Positions 18,222 through 27,561 of a stretch of 64,000 nucleotides of DNA are shown here, in pieces. The stretch's first letter is position 1. Every line of letters begins with the position of its first letter. Made by a program: the position numbers and the translations under genes. Below the pieces are notes generated by a model that searched no databases, had not been told where the DNA came from, and worked only from the letters and a program-made list of their open reading frames with translations. The DNA is from Myxococcales bacterium (GTDB taxonomy: Bacteria > Myxococcota_A > Polyangia > Polyangiales > Ga0077539), in assembly GCA_013298625.1 (NCBI GenBank), contig JAAFIF010000028.1, positions 26,591 through 90,590 of the forward strand, in the 5' to 3' direction.

Positions 18222-19976
18222 TTACGCGAGTGGAGCGAGCCGATCTTCGGCGAGCCATTGCTCGCAAGCGCTCCACGCGTCGGAGAGGCGCGCGCGATGT
18301 TCGCCCTCGCCCGAGAGCGCGATGACCGCGTCGAGCAAGGCTGCCATCGCCTCGAGCGACGGAGCGCGCTCGAGCACCGAGGCGCCGTACTCGATCGCGT
18401 CCGCGCCTCGCCCCGCGCGCGCGAGCGCCGTCACCAAACGCCCTGCGCGCTCGATCACGCCCTGCCCGTAGAAGCACTCGTGCGCAAGCGCCACAGCCAC
18501 ATCGAGCGCGCCGATCGACACATGCGCGTCCATCAACTCGCCAGCGATGCGCGAGAGCCGTACTCGCCGCGAGCGCACATCGGCGCCGTCCCTCACCGCG
18601 CGCTCGACCTCGGCCACCGCGCGCGCGGCCGATTCGAGTTCGCCGTCTTCAGCGAGCGCCTCGGCCTCGCGCAGAATCCTCCGCGCGAGCGCGATCGAGG
18701 CCTGGTCGGCGGCGCGCGACCAGCGTTCGAGCAGCGGATCGAGCGGCTCGCGCGCGATCGACGCGCGCACACACAACGCGCCAGAGAGCGCACGGCGCAC
18801 GGGCTCGCACAGCAATGCGATCGCCTCGCGCTGCGCGAGGTCCATCGCGCGCAGCCCTTCGAGCGCCGCGCCCCGCGCGCCCGTCGCCGCAGCCACGCGC
18901 AGCGCGCAGCACTCGAGCCCCTGCAGCTCGTCGCCGAGCAAGAGACCTTCGTCTCGCGCGCTCGCGCGCAGCGCGTCCGCCCGCTCGGCCACGCGCGAGA
19001 GCAGCCGCTGCCGTTGATCGACCCGAGGCGCGACGAACGCGAGGTCCGCCATCGAGACAAACGCGCGCCCGTCTTCGATCGGCTCGTCGCAGGACCGCTC
19101 GGCGAACCGCTCCGAGGGCCGCGCGCAGTGAATCGCTCCGCCGTTGGCGAAGATCGGGAGCGCCTCGCACTCGAACAGCGTGTCGGTCATCGAGGCGGCC
19201 GCGAGCAGCGAGCGGTGCGCGGCGCAGTACGCGTTCCACCGGGTCCCCGGGGCGGAGAACGTGCGGTCCGATAGGGACGCGAGCGACGCGCACGCCGCGA
19301 GCTGCTCGCGCGCAGCCCCGACGAGCACCAGCGCCGCTGCGCGGTCGCCCTGCTTCGCAGCATACCGAGAGAGCTCTGCGCCCAGCGCCACCCTGGCCAT
19401 CTGCGCGCTGTCGGTGAGCCCCGTCTCGCGCGCGACGGCGTCGTACGCCTCGGTCGCGCGTCGCGCCCAGGCGCGCTCTCCAACGGCGTCTGGCGTGTCC
19501 GCTCCGTCCGTCGCCAGCCGCGCGTAGCACGCCTCGCACCACAGCTGCGCGCCGCTCTCGAGCGATCCGCGCTGCACGTGACGAGAGCGCTCGTAGAGCA
19601 CCTCGAGCACCCGCGGCGCGCGGCCGAAGCTCATCAGCACCCGCAAGAGCTGCTCGGGGCAACGCTCGTCCGTCGCCCGCAGCGCGTCGATCGCGATCAC
19701 CTCTGCGCGGCGGTGTCCGCGCGTCGCGAGCGACTCAGCGATCAACGCGAGCTGCGCGGCGCTCTCGGGCGTCGGCAACGCGCGCGCTGCGATCAGCGCC
19801 ACCGTTGGCTCTGCGCCGGTCTCGATCAAGGCCAGCGCGAACCGCTCGGTGAGCCCGCGCGCCCATCGCTCGCTCACCACGCCGTGAACGCGCTCGGCCC
19901 ACGCCCGAGCGAGCCCCGGTCCCGTACGCTCGACGGGCGACCGCCGCTGAAGATCCTTCGCCTTCATCGCCGCCAT
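18222..19976 (-). CDS. hypothetical helical-repeat protein
   Basis: A 584-residue protein composed almost entirely of Ala/Leu/Arg-rich amphipathic helices in a TPR/alpha-solenoid-like pattern (for example ALALIETGAEPTVALIAARA and ALVLVGAAREQLAACASLAS). No family, signal peptide or membrane segment is recognised, so a cytoplasmic protein-interaction role is only an inference. ATG 19974-19976 is preferred because the candidate promoter at 20055-20083 would start RNA near 20,048; ATG 20066 would fall in the promoter. It lies 29 nt upstream of the TIGR02265 gene on the same strand. Confidence 0.6.
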   Translation of the reverse strand: MAAMKAKDLQRRSPVERTGPGLARAWAERVHGVVSERWARGLTERFALALIETGAEPTVALIAARALPTPESAAQLALIAESLATRGHRRAEVIAIDALRATDERCPEQLLRVLMSFGRAPRVLEVLYERSRHVQRGSLESGAQLWCEACYARLATDGADTPDAVGERAWARRATEAYDAVARETGLTDSAQMARVALGAELSRYAAKQGDRAAALVLVGAAREQLAACASLASLSDRTFSAPGTRWNAYCAAHRSLLAAASMTDTLFECEALPIFANGGAIHCARPSERFAERSCDEPIEDGRAFVSMADLAFVAPRVDQRQRLLSRVAERADALRASARDEGLLLGDELQGLECCALRVAAATGARGAALEGLRAMDLAQREAIALLCEPVRRALSGALCVRASIAREPLDPLLERWSRAADQASIALARRILREAEALAEDGELESAARAVAEVERAVRDGADVRSRRVRLSRIAGELMDAHVSIGALDVAVALAHECFYGQGVIERAGRLVTALARAGRGADAIEYGASVLERAPSLEAMAALLDAVIALSGEGEHRARLSDAWSACEQWLAEDRLAPLA

Positions 19977-20054
19977 CACGGTAGCGCGATCATCGGTCGC
20001 GCCAGTGACTGAGGCCGGTGTCGAAGAGCGCTCACCACAGAGCAAAGCTCTGAA

Positions 20055-20083
20055 ATAACAGAACAATTTGAGTTATTGAACAA
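20055..20083 (-). promoter_or_regulatory. candidate promoter of the helical-repeat gene
   Basis: TTGTTC (20078-20083 on the minus strand), 17 nt, TGTTAT (20055-20060), in an AT-rich island that stands out from the high-GC surroundings. The same island has a repeated TTGAACA that could also serve the divergent lipoprotein gene. Confidence 0.5.
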
Positions 20084-20160
20084 TTGAACACCGTCCCCGG
20101 TCGCGCCCGTCGCCCGACCACCGTCGCGGGTCTGCGCTCGTGCGACACTGGCTCTTCACC

Positions 20161-20637
20161 ATGCGCACCGCCCTCGCGCTCATCCTCGTCGCCGCCACGA
20201 GCAGCACCGGCTGCGCGACGCTGTTCAACGGTCAACGCAACCGACTGCACATCTTCTCGGCCTCGGGGCTGCGCTCAGTGACCGAGCAGGGGCGCAACGT
20301 CCCGTTTATCCTCTCGCCGGACAACGACGGGTCGTTCGAGGTCGAGCTCGATCAAGGACGACCGCACGAGCTCACGGTGCGGACCGGCGGCGGAGCGCAC
20401 ACCGTGCGGACCAGCACGAGCCTCGGCGCAGGGTGGGTCGTGCTCGACGTGTTCGTGCACATGATCATCTGCCCCATCGTGGACGCGGCCACGGGCGCGT
20501 GGTTCTCGTTCGATCCGGTGCGTCTGGTGGACACGCCCGAGTCGCAGCGACGCGAGCTGCCCGTCCCGCCCCCGTCGCGAGGAGCGATCGAGCTCGAGCC
20601 GATCCCCGTCGCACCGTGGAGCGCGCCCGCTTCGTGA
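20161..20637 (+). CDS. small lipoprotein of unknown function
   Basis: A 158-residue protein. MRTALALILVAATSSTGC is a signal peptide with a lipobox Cys at residue 18. A beta-rich domain follows (FILSPDNDGSFEVELDQG), then a hydrophobic segment WVVLDVFVHMIICPIVDAAT (about residues 97-116) and a proline-rich end. This layout resembles small myxobacterial lipoproteins of the type that ends with a C-terminal membrane-interacting helix. GTG 20140 is an alternative start giving a longer n-region. It lies 11 nt before the MFS transporter gene and may share its transcript. Confidence 0.65.
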   Translation: MRTALALILVAATSSTGCATLFNGQRNRLHIFSASGLRSVTEQGRNVPFILSPDNDGSFEVELDQGRPHELTVRTGGGAHTVRTSTSLGAGWVVLDVFVHMIICPIVDAATGAWFSFDPVRLVDTPESQRRELPVPPPSRGAIELEPIPVAPWSAPAS

Positions 20638-20648
20638 TACCAGTGGCT

Positions 20649-21935
20649 ATGGAGCCAGCGACCAAGCGCGAGAAGGCGTCGTGGGCGATGTTCGACGTGG
20701 CCAACAGCCCGTTCGCCACGCTCATGATCACGGTGTTCTTCGGAAAGTTCTTTCAAGAACACGTGGTCCCTCGCTCGCTCGCGCACCGCGCGCACTCGCT
20801 CTGGGCCATCACGATCTCGAGCGCCATGGCCCTCGTCGCGCTGAGCGCCCCCGTCGTCGGCGCGATCGCCGACCACTCGGGCCGCAAGAAACCCCTGCTC
20901 ACCGCCTACGTCCTCGTGTGCGCGATCGCCACGTGCCTCATCGCGACGGTCACCGTGGGGACCACCGCCGGGATGCTCACCGCCATGCTCTGCATGGTGA
21001 TCGCCAACGCGGCGTTCGAGGGCGGCTACGTGTTCTACAACGCGTTTCTCCCCGAAATCGCCGACAAGACCGAGAGCGGAAAGCTCTCTGGCGCAGGCTG
21101 GGCCCTCGGCTACGTCGGCGGCCTCAGCGCCCTCGCCATCGTCTTCGTCGCCGGATGGATGCCCAAACCCGGGCAGCTCACGGACTCGTGGCGCGCGATC
21201 CCCTTGCTCGTCGCCGGCTGGTACGTGCTCTTCGCCCTGCCCCTGTTGCTGGTCGTCAAAGAGCGCGCGCCGCGCAATCCGCCTCCCCCTGAAGGCTGGG
21301 TTCGCCAGGGATTTCGCGGCGTCCGAGAGACCGTCCGCACGCTCAAAGACTACCCCGACCTCGTGCGATTTCTCGTCGCGTACCTGGTCTTCACCGACGC
21401 GCTCGAGACCGTCTTGGTCTTCACCGCCACGTTTTCGGGCTCGGTCTTGGGATTCACCAACGACGACAACGTCAAGCTCTTCTTGATCTTGAATCTGTGT
21501 GCCATCCCCGGCGCGCTCTTCTTCGGCCAGCTCGTCGACCGATGGAGCGGCGTGAAGTCCGTCGCCGTCACGCTGGTCCTCTGGCTCATGGTCGTCTTCG
21601 GCTGCATCGTGGTCACGAGCAAAGCGCAGTTTCTCGTGGTCGCCGTGATCGCCGCGCTCGGCGTGGGCGGGACGCAAGCCGCGGCGCGAGCCGTCGTGTC
21701 GAGGTACGTTCCGCAGCACGAGAGCGCGCGGGTGTTCGGGTTCATGACGCTCGCGGGGCGCGCGAGCGCCGTGGTGGGTCCCCTGGTGTACGGGCTCGTC
21801 GCGGACCTCACGGGCTCGATCCGCGCGGCAGTGGCCACGATTTCGCTCTTCTTTCTCGCTGGCCTCGCCCTGCTGGCGCGCGTCGACGAGCCCCGCGCCC
21901 TCGCCCGCGCCAAAGATGCTGAGAGAGTGCAGTGA
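20649..21935 (+). CDS. MFS transporter, UMF1 family
   Basis: A 428-residue inner-membrane transporter with 12 predicted hydrophobic segments. The N-terminal ASWAMFDVANSPFATLMITV is characteristic of the UMF1 (Atg22-like) branch, as are GAIADHSGRKKPLL in loop 2-3 and YNAFLPEIADK. UMF1 proteins are related to vacuolar amino-acid effluxers; the bacterial substrate is unknown. The gene starts with ATG in GGCTATGGAG; a clear ribosome site is lacking, which fits coupling to the lipoprotein gene 11 nt upstream. Length and topology are normal. Confidence 0.85.
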   Translation: MEPATKREKASWAMFDVANSPFATLMITVFFGKFFQEHVVPRSLAHRAHSLWAITISSAMALVALSAPVVGAIADHSGRKKPLLTAYVLVCAIATCLIATVTVGTTAGMLTAMLCMVIANAAFEGGYVFYNAFLPEIADKTESGKLSGAGWALGYVGGLSALAIVFVAGWMPKPGQLTDSWRAIPLLVAGWYVLFALPLLLVVKERAPRNPPPPEGWVRQGFRGVRETVRTLKDYPDLVRFLVAYLVFTDALETVLVFTATFSGSVLGFTNDDNVKLFLILNLCAIPGALFFGQLVDRWSGVKSVAVTLVLWLMVVFGCIVVTSKAQFLVVAVIAALGVGGTQAAARAVVSRYVPQHESARVFGFMTLAGRASAVVGPLVYGLVADLTGSIRAAVATISLFFLAGLALLARVDEPRALARAKDAERVQ

Positions 21936-21986
21936 TCGCGCACATCACCGCGCGCCGCGCGCCGTCGGCGAGGTAGGCATAGTGCG

Positions 21987-24900
21987 GTGAGAGACGGGCG
22001 GATCGGCTCGCTGCTGGGACAGCGGTTTCGCATCGAAGAGCGGGTCGCCGCCGGTGGCTTCGGCGTTTTGTACCGCGCCATGGACACTCAGCGCGCCGAG
22101 CCCGTGGCGCTCAAGGTGCTCTCGCTCGAAGACGAATCCGAGCGTCGACGCTTCGAGCGCGAAGGAGATTTTCTCGCGAAGATCTCGCACCCAAACGTCG
22201 TGGGCTTCGTTTGCGACGGGCGCGCGCAGGACGGCTCGCCGTGGCTCGCGATGCAGTGGCTCGACGGCGTAGACCTCCGCGCGCGGCTCGCGCAACGAGG
22301 GCCGCTCACGGTCGCGAGCAGCATCGTGATGATCGAGCGCGTGGCCGAGGCGCTCTCGGCCGTGCACGACGCGGGGGTGATCCACCGCGACGTCAAGCCG
22401 GGCAACATCTTCTTGCGTGACGGAGACACCGCGCGCCCCGTGCTCGTCGACTTCGGCATCGCAACGGGCCGCGACGTCGCCTCGCTCACGCGCCCCGGCG
22501 TCATGATCGGAACGCCCTCGTACATGGCCCCCGAGCAAGTGATGGCCCGCGGCGACATCGACCGTCGCGCGGATCTCTTCTCGCTCGGGTGCGTGTGGTT
22601 CGAGTCGCTGGTCGGTCGCGCCCCCTTCGTCGCCGAGCAGATCGTCGCAGTGCTGGCCAAAGTGATGCTCACCGACGCGCCCACGCTGTCCTCGACGGGC
22701 CTGCGCGCGCCGTCGTCCATCGAGGCGCTCTTGGCCAAGCTGCTCGCGCGCGACCGCGAGGCGCGGCTCGCGTCCGCGACGCACTTGCTCGACGCGTTGA
22801 GCGCGCTGCGCGGACGGCCCTCGATGCTTCCGCCGAGCGCGACCGGGACGCGCGCCGCCCTCACCCGCGCAGAGCTTCGCGTGCGCTCGGTGCTCGTGGC
22901 GGCGACGCCGATGGCCGTCAACGACCACACGCTGCCGACGCTCGAATTGCGAGCGATCCACCGCGCGATCGACAGGATCCGCGAGGAGGCCGAGCGACAG
23001 AGCGTGCGCTTGTACGAGTTCGCAGACCGGTCGTGGACGGCCGTGGTCGAACAAGAGGGACGCGACGCGCGAGACAGCGCTGTGGCCTTGGCGCGGGTGG
23101 GGCTCGTCGCGCGCGCGGCGCTCCCGACGCTTCCCGTGGCGATGGCGACCGGAAGAGCGCAGTTCGAAGGGCAGAAGCCGCCGATGGGCGCGGTCATCGA
23201 CGAGGCCGCGGCGCTGCTCTCGCAGCCGTTGATCGCAGGAGCCCTCTATGCAGACGAGGCCACTGCGGCGCTGCTCGACGCAACGTTGCCCGTCGAAGCG
23301 CAGCACGAGCACCGCGTGGTCCGCGCCGAGGGGCCCCGCGTCGAGCGAACGCTGCTCGGAAAGCTAACGCCCTTCGTCGGCCGCGAGCACGAGTTCTACA
23401 CGGGCATCGCGCAGGTGACGCGGGCGTTCGACGAGCGCGCCGCGAGCTCGACGCTCTTCATCGGCGAGGCGGGCGTCGGCAAATCTCGCCTCGTCTCCGA
23501 GCTGCGCCGCGCCGTCACGCAGCGCTGGCCCGCCGCGCGGGTGCTCGTCGCGCGGTGCACTTCGGGCTCGCAGTCGGCGGCGCTGTCGCTGGCGTCCTCG
23601 GTCGTTCGCGCGGTGGTCGACGAGCGCGAGCACACCGTCGAAGCGCTGCTTCGCTTCGTCGCGCAGCGAGGCGAGAGCGCGCCCCATGAGCAGCTCGAAC
23701 ACGGGGGATTTCTCGCCGCGCTCGGCGGCTATCCAGAGGACGCTCGGCTGCAGAGCGCGCCCTTGCTCGCCGCGCGCGGGGACGCGAGGCTCATGCGCGA
23801 GCAGATGGCGCGCTCGCTCGAGTGGGCGATCGGCGCAGAGTGCGAACGCGCCCCGCTCGCGCTGGTCATCGAGGACGCGCACTGGTCCGACGAGGCGTCG
23901 GTGCGGATGATCGAAGGGGTGATCGCCGCGTGCGGCGAGCGCAGGCTCGCGGTGATCACCGCGGCGAGGCCCGAGGTTCGCGAGCGATTCTCCAGGCTGT
24001 TTTGCGCAGACCGAGGGATCGAGCTCTCGCTCGGAGAGCTCTCTCGCGGCGCCTCTGTCGCCCTCGCCCGCAGCGCGCTCGGCTCGACCGCCGCGCAGGA
24101 CGAAGTGGACGCGCTCGTCGCGCGCTCCGCAGGAAACGCCTTCTTTCTCGAAGAGCTCATCCGCGGCTTCGCTGAGCACGGCTCGCTCTCGACCTTGCCC
24201 GACTCGGTCGCGGCCATGGTGAGCGCGCGCTTCGAACGCCTGGACGAGCGCGCCCGGCGCGTCCTGCGCGCGGCCAGCGTGTTCGGTCGCACCTTTTGGG
24301 CGAGCGCGGTCGCCGCGCTGCTCGGCCCCGACTCAGCCCCGTCCGTAGACGAGTCCATCGACCGGCTGCTGCGGCAAGAGGTCATCGGGCGGCGCGGCAG
24401 CGGGCGCTTCGCAGGCGAGCGCGAGTACGTGTTTCGCCACGCGATCCTCGGCGACGTCGCGTACGAAGCGCTGACCGACGAAGACCGCGCGCTCGGCCAC
24501 AAGCTCGCGGCGCGCTGGCTCGACCGTCAGGGCGGCGTCGAGCCCGCCGTGCTCGCGATGCACTACGAGCGCGGCGCAGACCTGCTCATGGCCGCGCCCT
24601 GGTACATGCAGGCGGCGCGACGCGCGATGGAGGGCGAGGACTACCGGCAGACGCTCTCGCACGCGAGCGCCGTCGAGCGCTGCGATTCGCAAGGGATTCT
24701 TCGGGGAGAAATCGCGCTGACCCGCGCCGAGGCCAACCGGTGGCTGCCCGATCACGGGGCGTTCGAGCAGAACGCGCGCGCGGCGATGGAGGCCTTCGAG
24801 CCGGGCAGCGACCGGTGGTGTGAGAGCGCGAGCCTGCACTGCATCGCGCTCGGCGTGCTCGAGCGCGCGGGCGAGCTGGCCGAGTCGTGCTCGACGCTGG

Positions 24901-25844
24901 TGGCCGCGGCGAGGGTGAGCTTGGCGGACAAGCGGCTGCTGTTGCTCGCGCGGCTCTCGATTCACCTGTGCGCGTGTGGCGAGCTGCAGCTCGCGCGGCT
25001 GCCGATCCGCGAGCTCGAGTCAGCCCTCGCGCGCACCGCCGTCGCCGACCCCAACCTCCGAGGAAACATCGCCGCGGCCCGCGCCGCCTGGTCGCACTTC
25101 GACGGCGACGCGCAGGGCTACGCGCGGCACGTCGCCGAGAGCATCGTGCACTTCGACGTCGCGCGAAACAGCCGAGGCGCCGCGGCGCAGCGCTCGAACC
25201 TCGGCTACGCGCTGATGGACCTCGGCGACCTCGACGCCGCCGAGCGATCGCTGCGAGACACCATCGCGCGCGTCGGCGCGCTGTCGATTCACCAGGTGGT
25301 GGGCTTCTGCAAGCACAACCTGGGGCTCTTGCTCTCGTGGAAGGGCGCGCACGACGAGGGCCTGCGCGTCGAGCGCGAGGCGCTCGCGTGGTTCGAAGCG
25401 CAGCAGTTCATTCGCTTCGTGGGCGCGTCGAAGCTGTACATCGCGGACATTTTGCTGAGTGCGGGGCGCGCGGACGAGGCGGTCGAGCCGGCGCGACAGG
25501 CGGCGATCGACCTCGAAAACGTGGGCGTGATGCGCGCCCAGGCGCACTCGACGCTGGCGCGGGCGCTGGCGATCACGGGGTCGCGCGACGAAGCGCTGCG
25601 CGTGGCGCGCGAAGCGGCGACGGCGGCGGGCGAGCAGCAAGGGATCGACGCGAGCTCGGTGTGGATCTGGCGCAACGTGGCCGAGGCCTTCGCGCGGGCC
25701 GGCGCCGAGCCCGAGGCCGCGCTCGCGCGGGCCGAAGCGGTGCGAGCGCTCGACGAGCGCGCGCGCAAGGTGAGCGACGCCGAGGCGAGAGCGCGGTTCT
25801 CGAGCGCGATCCCCGATCACGCGCTGGTGTGCTCGTGGCGGTAG
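21987..25844 (+). CDS. Ser/Thr protein kinase fused to AAA-type ATPase and TPR region
   Basis: A 1285-residue multidomain signalling protein. Residues 1-275 are a Hanks-type kinase: glycine loop RVAAGGFGVLYRA, VALKV lysine, VIHRDVKPGNIF and VLVDFGIATG are all intact. Residues about 290-450 form a degenerate class III cyclase-like domain (VLVAATPMAV, then MATGRAQFEG) that lacks obvious metal-binding Asp residues. Residues 480-870 are an ATPase of the LuxR-MalT/guanylate-cyclase-associated kind with P-loop GEAGVGKSR (about 492) and Walker B ALVIEDAHW (about 625). The remainder is TPR-like. This architecture is typical of myxobacterial regulatory kinases. The start is GTG with AGGTAGG upstream. 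Ligand and targets unknown. Confidence 0.88.
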   Translation: MRDGRIGSLLGQRFRIEERVAAGGFGVLYRAMDTQRAEPVALKVLSLEDESERRRFEREGDFLAKISHPNVVGFVCDGRAQDGSPWLAMQWLDGVDLRARLAQRGPLTVASSIVMIERVAEALSAVHDAGVIHRDVKPGNIFLRDGDTARPVLVDFGIATGRDVASLTRPGVMIGTPSYMAPEQVMARGDIDRRADLFSLGCVWFESLVGRAPFVAEQIVAVLAKVMLTDAPTLSSTGLRAPSSIEALLAKLLARDREARLASATHLLDALSALRGRPSMLPPSATGTRAALTRAELRVRSVLVAATPMAVNDHTLPTLELRAIHRAIDRIREEAERQSVRLYEFADRSWTAVVEQEGRDARDSAVALARVGLVARAALPTLPVAMATGRAQFEGQKPPMGAVIDEAAALLSQPLIAGALYADEATAALLDATLPVEAQHEHRVVRAEGPRVERTLLGKLTPFVGREHEFYTGIAQVTRAFDERAASSTLFIGEAGVGKSRLVSELRRAVTQRWPAARVLVARCTSGSQSAALSLASSVVRAVVDEREHTVEALLRFVAQRGESAPHEQLEHGGFLAALGGYPEDARLQSAPLLAARGDARLMREQMARSLEWAIGAECERAPLALVIEDAHWSDEASVRMIEGVIAACGERRLAVITAARPEVRERFSRLFCADRGIELSLGELSRGASVALARSALGSTAAQDEVDALVARSAGNAFFLEELIRGFAEHGSLSTLPDSVAAMVSARFERLDERARRVLRAASVFGRTFWASAVAALLGPDSAPSVDESIDRLLRQEVIGRRGSGRFAGEREYVFRHAILGDVAYEALTDEDRALGHKLAARWLDRQGGVEPAVLAMHYERGADLLMAAPWYMQAARRAMEGEDYRQTLSHASAVERCDSQGILRGEIALTRAEANRWLPDHGAFEQNARAAMEAFEPGSDRWCESASLHCIALGVLERAGELAESCSTLVAAARVSLADKRLLLLARLSIHLCACGELQLARLPIRELESALARTAVADPNLRGNIAAARAAWSHFDGDAQGYARHVAESIVHFDVARNSRGAAAQRSNLGYALMDLGDLDAAERSLRDTIARVGALSIHQVVGFCKHNLGLLLSWKGAHDEGLRVEREALAWFEAQQFIRFVGASKLYIADILLSAGRADEAVEPARQAAIDLENVGVMRAQAHSTLARALAITGSRDEALRVAREAATAAGEQQGIDASSVWIWRNVAEAFARAGAEPEAALARAEAVRALDERARKVSDAEARARFSSAIPDHALVCSWR

Positions 25845-25847
25845 CGC

Positions 25848-26225
25848 TCAGCCCGCGTCGAGCACGCGCAAGAGCGAGTCGAAGTCGACGGGCTTGAGCA
25901 GCCACGGGACGCCCTGCGCGCGGGCGTCGCTCGGGGCGTCGTAGCCGCTGACCACGACGCAATAGAGCCCTGGTCGCTCTTGGCGCAGGACGCGCACGAG
26001 GTCGAGGCCCTGCATGCCGGGCAGGACGTGATCGGTGACGAGCGCCTGAAAATCTCCTGCGCGAATGGCCGCGAGCGCGAGCGCAGCGTCCGTGAAGCAC
26101 TCGACAATCCAGCCTTCGTCTTCGAGCAAGAGGCTCATGGTGCGCTGCGTGCGAAGGTCGTCTTCGACGAGCGCGAGTCGGCGAGGCAGCGAGGGGTCCT
26201 GCGAGAGCGCGGCGCTCGATCTCAT
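25848..26225 (-). CDS. single-domain response regulator
   Basis: A 125-residue receiver protein (CheY-like). All key residues are visible: acidic pair in LALVEDD (about 19-22), phosphoacceptor Asp in ALVTDHVLPG (about 65), the Ser of VVSGYD and the Lys of LLKPVD. There is no output domain, so it acts through protein contacts. The ATG overlaps the stop of the PAS-domain gene by 4 nt (ATGA type), indicating translational coupling and a joint pathway. Its C-terminus is convergent with the large kinase gene, with 3 nt between the stops. Confidence 0.88.
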   Translation of the reverse strand: MRSSAALSQDPSLPRRLALVEDDLRTQRTMSLLLEDEGWIVECFTDAALALAAIRAGDFQALVTDHVLPGMQGLDLVRVLRQERPGLYCVVVSGYDAPSDARAQGVPWLLKPVDFDSLLRVLDAG

Positions 26226-26845
26226 GGCGTTGCCTTCTTCGTCCGCGCGACGCGGCGCGCCCGACGGGTGGTCGCGAAGTAGTGTCCAGCGCACGCGGCG
26301 CACAGGCCATGGCTGGTCGACGGAGGGGGCACTTTGACCCAGTCGCGAATCCAGTGCCAGCCGTCTCCGACGCGGTGAACGCGCCGACAATTGCTGCACT
26401 GCAAGAGCATCCCCTGGTCGTCGCGGTACGCCTCGTCGCTGCTGACAGCCTCGCCCTCGCCGTGCGGGTGCAGGGCGCGGGTGCTGTGCTCGATGAGCAG
26501 CCCGTGGTCGTCGATGGGCAGGATGCGCAGGTGGTGCAGGCGAAACTCATCGGGCGACGAGCACTCGTAGTCCTGCTCGAAGGGCTCTTGCGTCGCGATG
26601 ACGCTCTCGAAGACCGACGCGTAGAACGCCCGCAGCGGACCGGAGATCCCGTCGAGGTAGCGCGCGCCGAGGCCGAAGCGCGAGGGCACGTCGAGTCCGC
26701 CGTTTTCGAGGGCGAAGCGCTTCCAGGTGCTGTTGTGCCAGACGATCGTCCCGTCGCGGTCGAGCGCCACGACGATGCCCTCGTCGCGATCGAGCTCGTC
26801 GACGTCGAAGGCGTGCAGCAGAAATGCGGGGACGTTGGCGCTCAC
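26222..26845 (-). CDS. PAS-domain protein with C-terminal zinc ribbon
   Basis: A 207-residue protein. Residues about 20-130 look like a PAS fold (IVVALDRDGTIVWHNSTWKRFA, FESVIATQEPFEQDYEC, LRILPIDDHGLLIEHS), a sensor of small molecules, redox or light. The C-terminal part has paired cysteines (CSNCRR and CAAC) that may bind zinc. No kinase domain is present. It is encoded immediately upstream of, and overlapping, the single-domain response regulator, so it probably belongs to the same signalling pathway with a kinase elsewhere. The start is a GTG with a TAGGGT -10-like box 9 nt before it (26855-26860). Confidence 0.65.
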   Translation of the reverse strand: MSANVPAFLLHAFDVDELDRDEGIVVALDRDGTIVWHNSTWKRFALENGGLDVPSRFGLGARYLDGISGPLRAFYASVFESVIATQEPFEQDYECSSPDEFRLHHLRILPIDDHGLLIEHSTRALHPHGEGEAVSSDEAYRDDQGMLLQCSNCRRVHRVGDGWHWIRDWVKVPPPSTSHGLCAACAGHYFATTRRARRVARTKKATP

Positions 26846-27027
26846 TTCGGACCAACCCTAGCTGTCAGCAAGGCCAATGCCACCAGCGGATTGGCTGGCG
26901 AATCCAGCATCGGGCGCGGGCGCCACGCGCGAGGGCGGCTCGTCGCGGCGCAGAACTCGCGCGGGTGGTGCGCGAACTTGCGGGCACCACAAGGGCGAGC
27001 GGTTGGTGTACTCCTCGGCCGGTCATC

Positions 27028-27546
27028 ATGGGCAGAAACCGCAGCCACGGAGACGGTCGCTTCGAGCCGTCGCAGTTTCGCGCGATTGGCGCGGATTGCG
27101 TGTTCGAGACGGGCGTTTTGGTCTTTCATCCCGAGAACATCACCCTGGGCGACAACGTGTACGTCGGGCATTACGCGATCTTGAAGGGGTACTACAAGAA
27201 CGAGATGGTGATTGGCGAGGGCACCTGGATCGGCCAGCAGTGCTTCTTTCACTCGGCCGGCGGGCTCACCATCGGAAAGAACGTGGGCATCGGCCCCGGT
27301 GTGAAGATCATCACGTCCGTTCATGACGAAGCGGGCCGCGGGATCGCCGTGCTGCACTCGCCCGTGACCTTCGCGCCCGTCGTGATCGAAGACGACGTGG
27401 ACCTCGGGGTCAACTCCGTGATCCTGCCCGGCGTCACCGTCGGAAAGGGCTCGATCGTCGGCGCGGGCGCCGTGGTGAACCGCGACGTTCCACCGTACTC
27501 GATCGTCGCGGGCGTCCCTGCGAAGGTCCTTCGCGAGAGACCGTAG
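27028..27546 (+). CDS. hexapeptide-repeat acyltransferase
   Basis: A 172-residue left-handed beta-helix transferase. Hexapeptide repeats include ITLGDNVYVG, MVIGEGTWIG, LTIGKNVGIGPGV and a final VILPGVTVGKGSIVGAGAVV with VPPYSIVAGVPAKVL. The latter is the standard C-terminal signature of maltose/galactoside O-acetyltransferase-like and sugar acetyltransferase enzymes. The repeats place it among CoA-dependent O- or N-acyltransferases; the acceptor is probably a sugar. It is followed after 15 nt by a family-2 glycosyltransferase, suggesting a small glycan-modification operon. Confidence 0.85.
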   Translation: MGRNRSHGDGRFEPSQFRAIGADCVFETGVLVFHPENITLGDNVYVGHYAILKGYYKNEMVIGEGTWIGQQCFFHSAGGLTIGKNVGIGPGVKIITSVHDEAGRGIAVLHSPVTFAPVVIEDDVDLGVNSVILPGVTVGKGSIVGAGAVVNRDVPPYSIVAGVPAKVLRERP

Positions 27547-27561
27547 AGAGAGTTGCCATCC

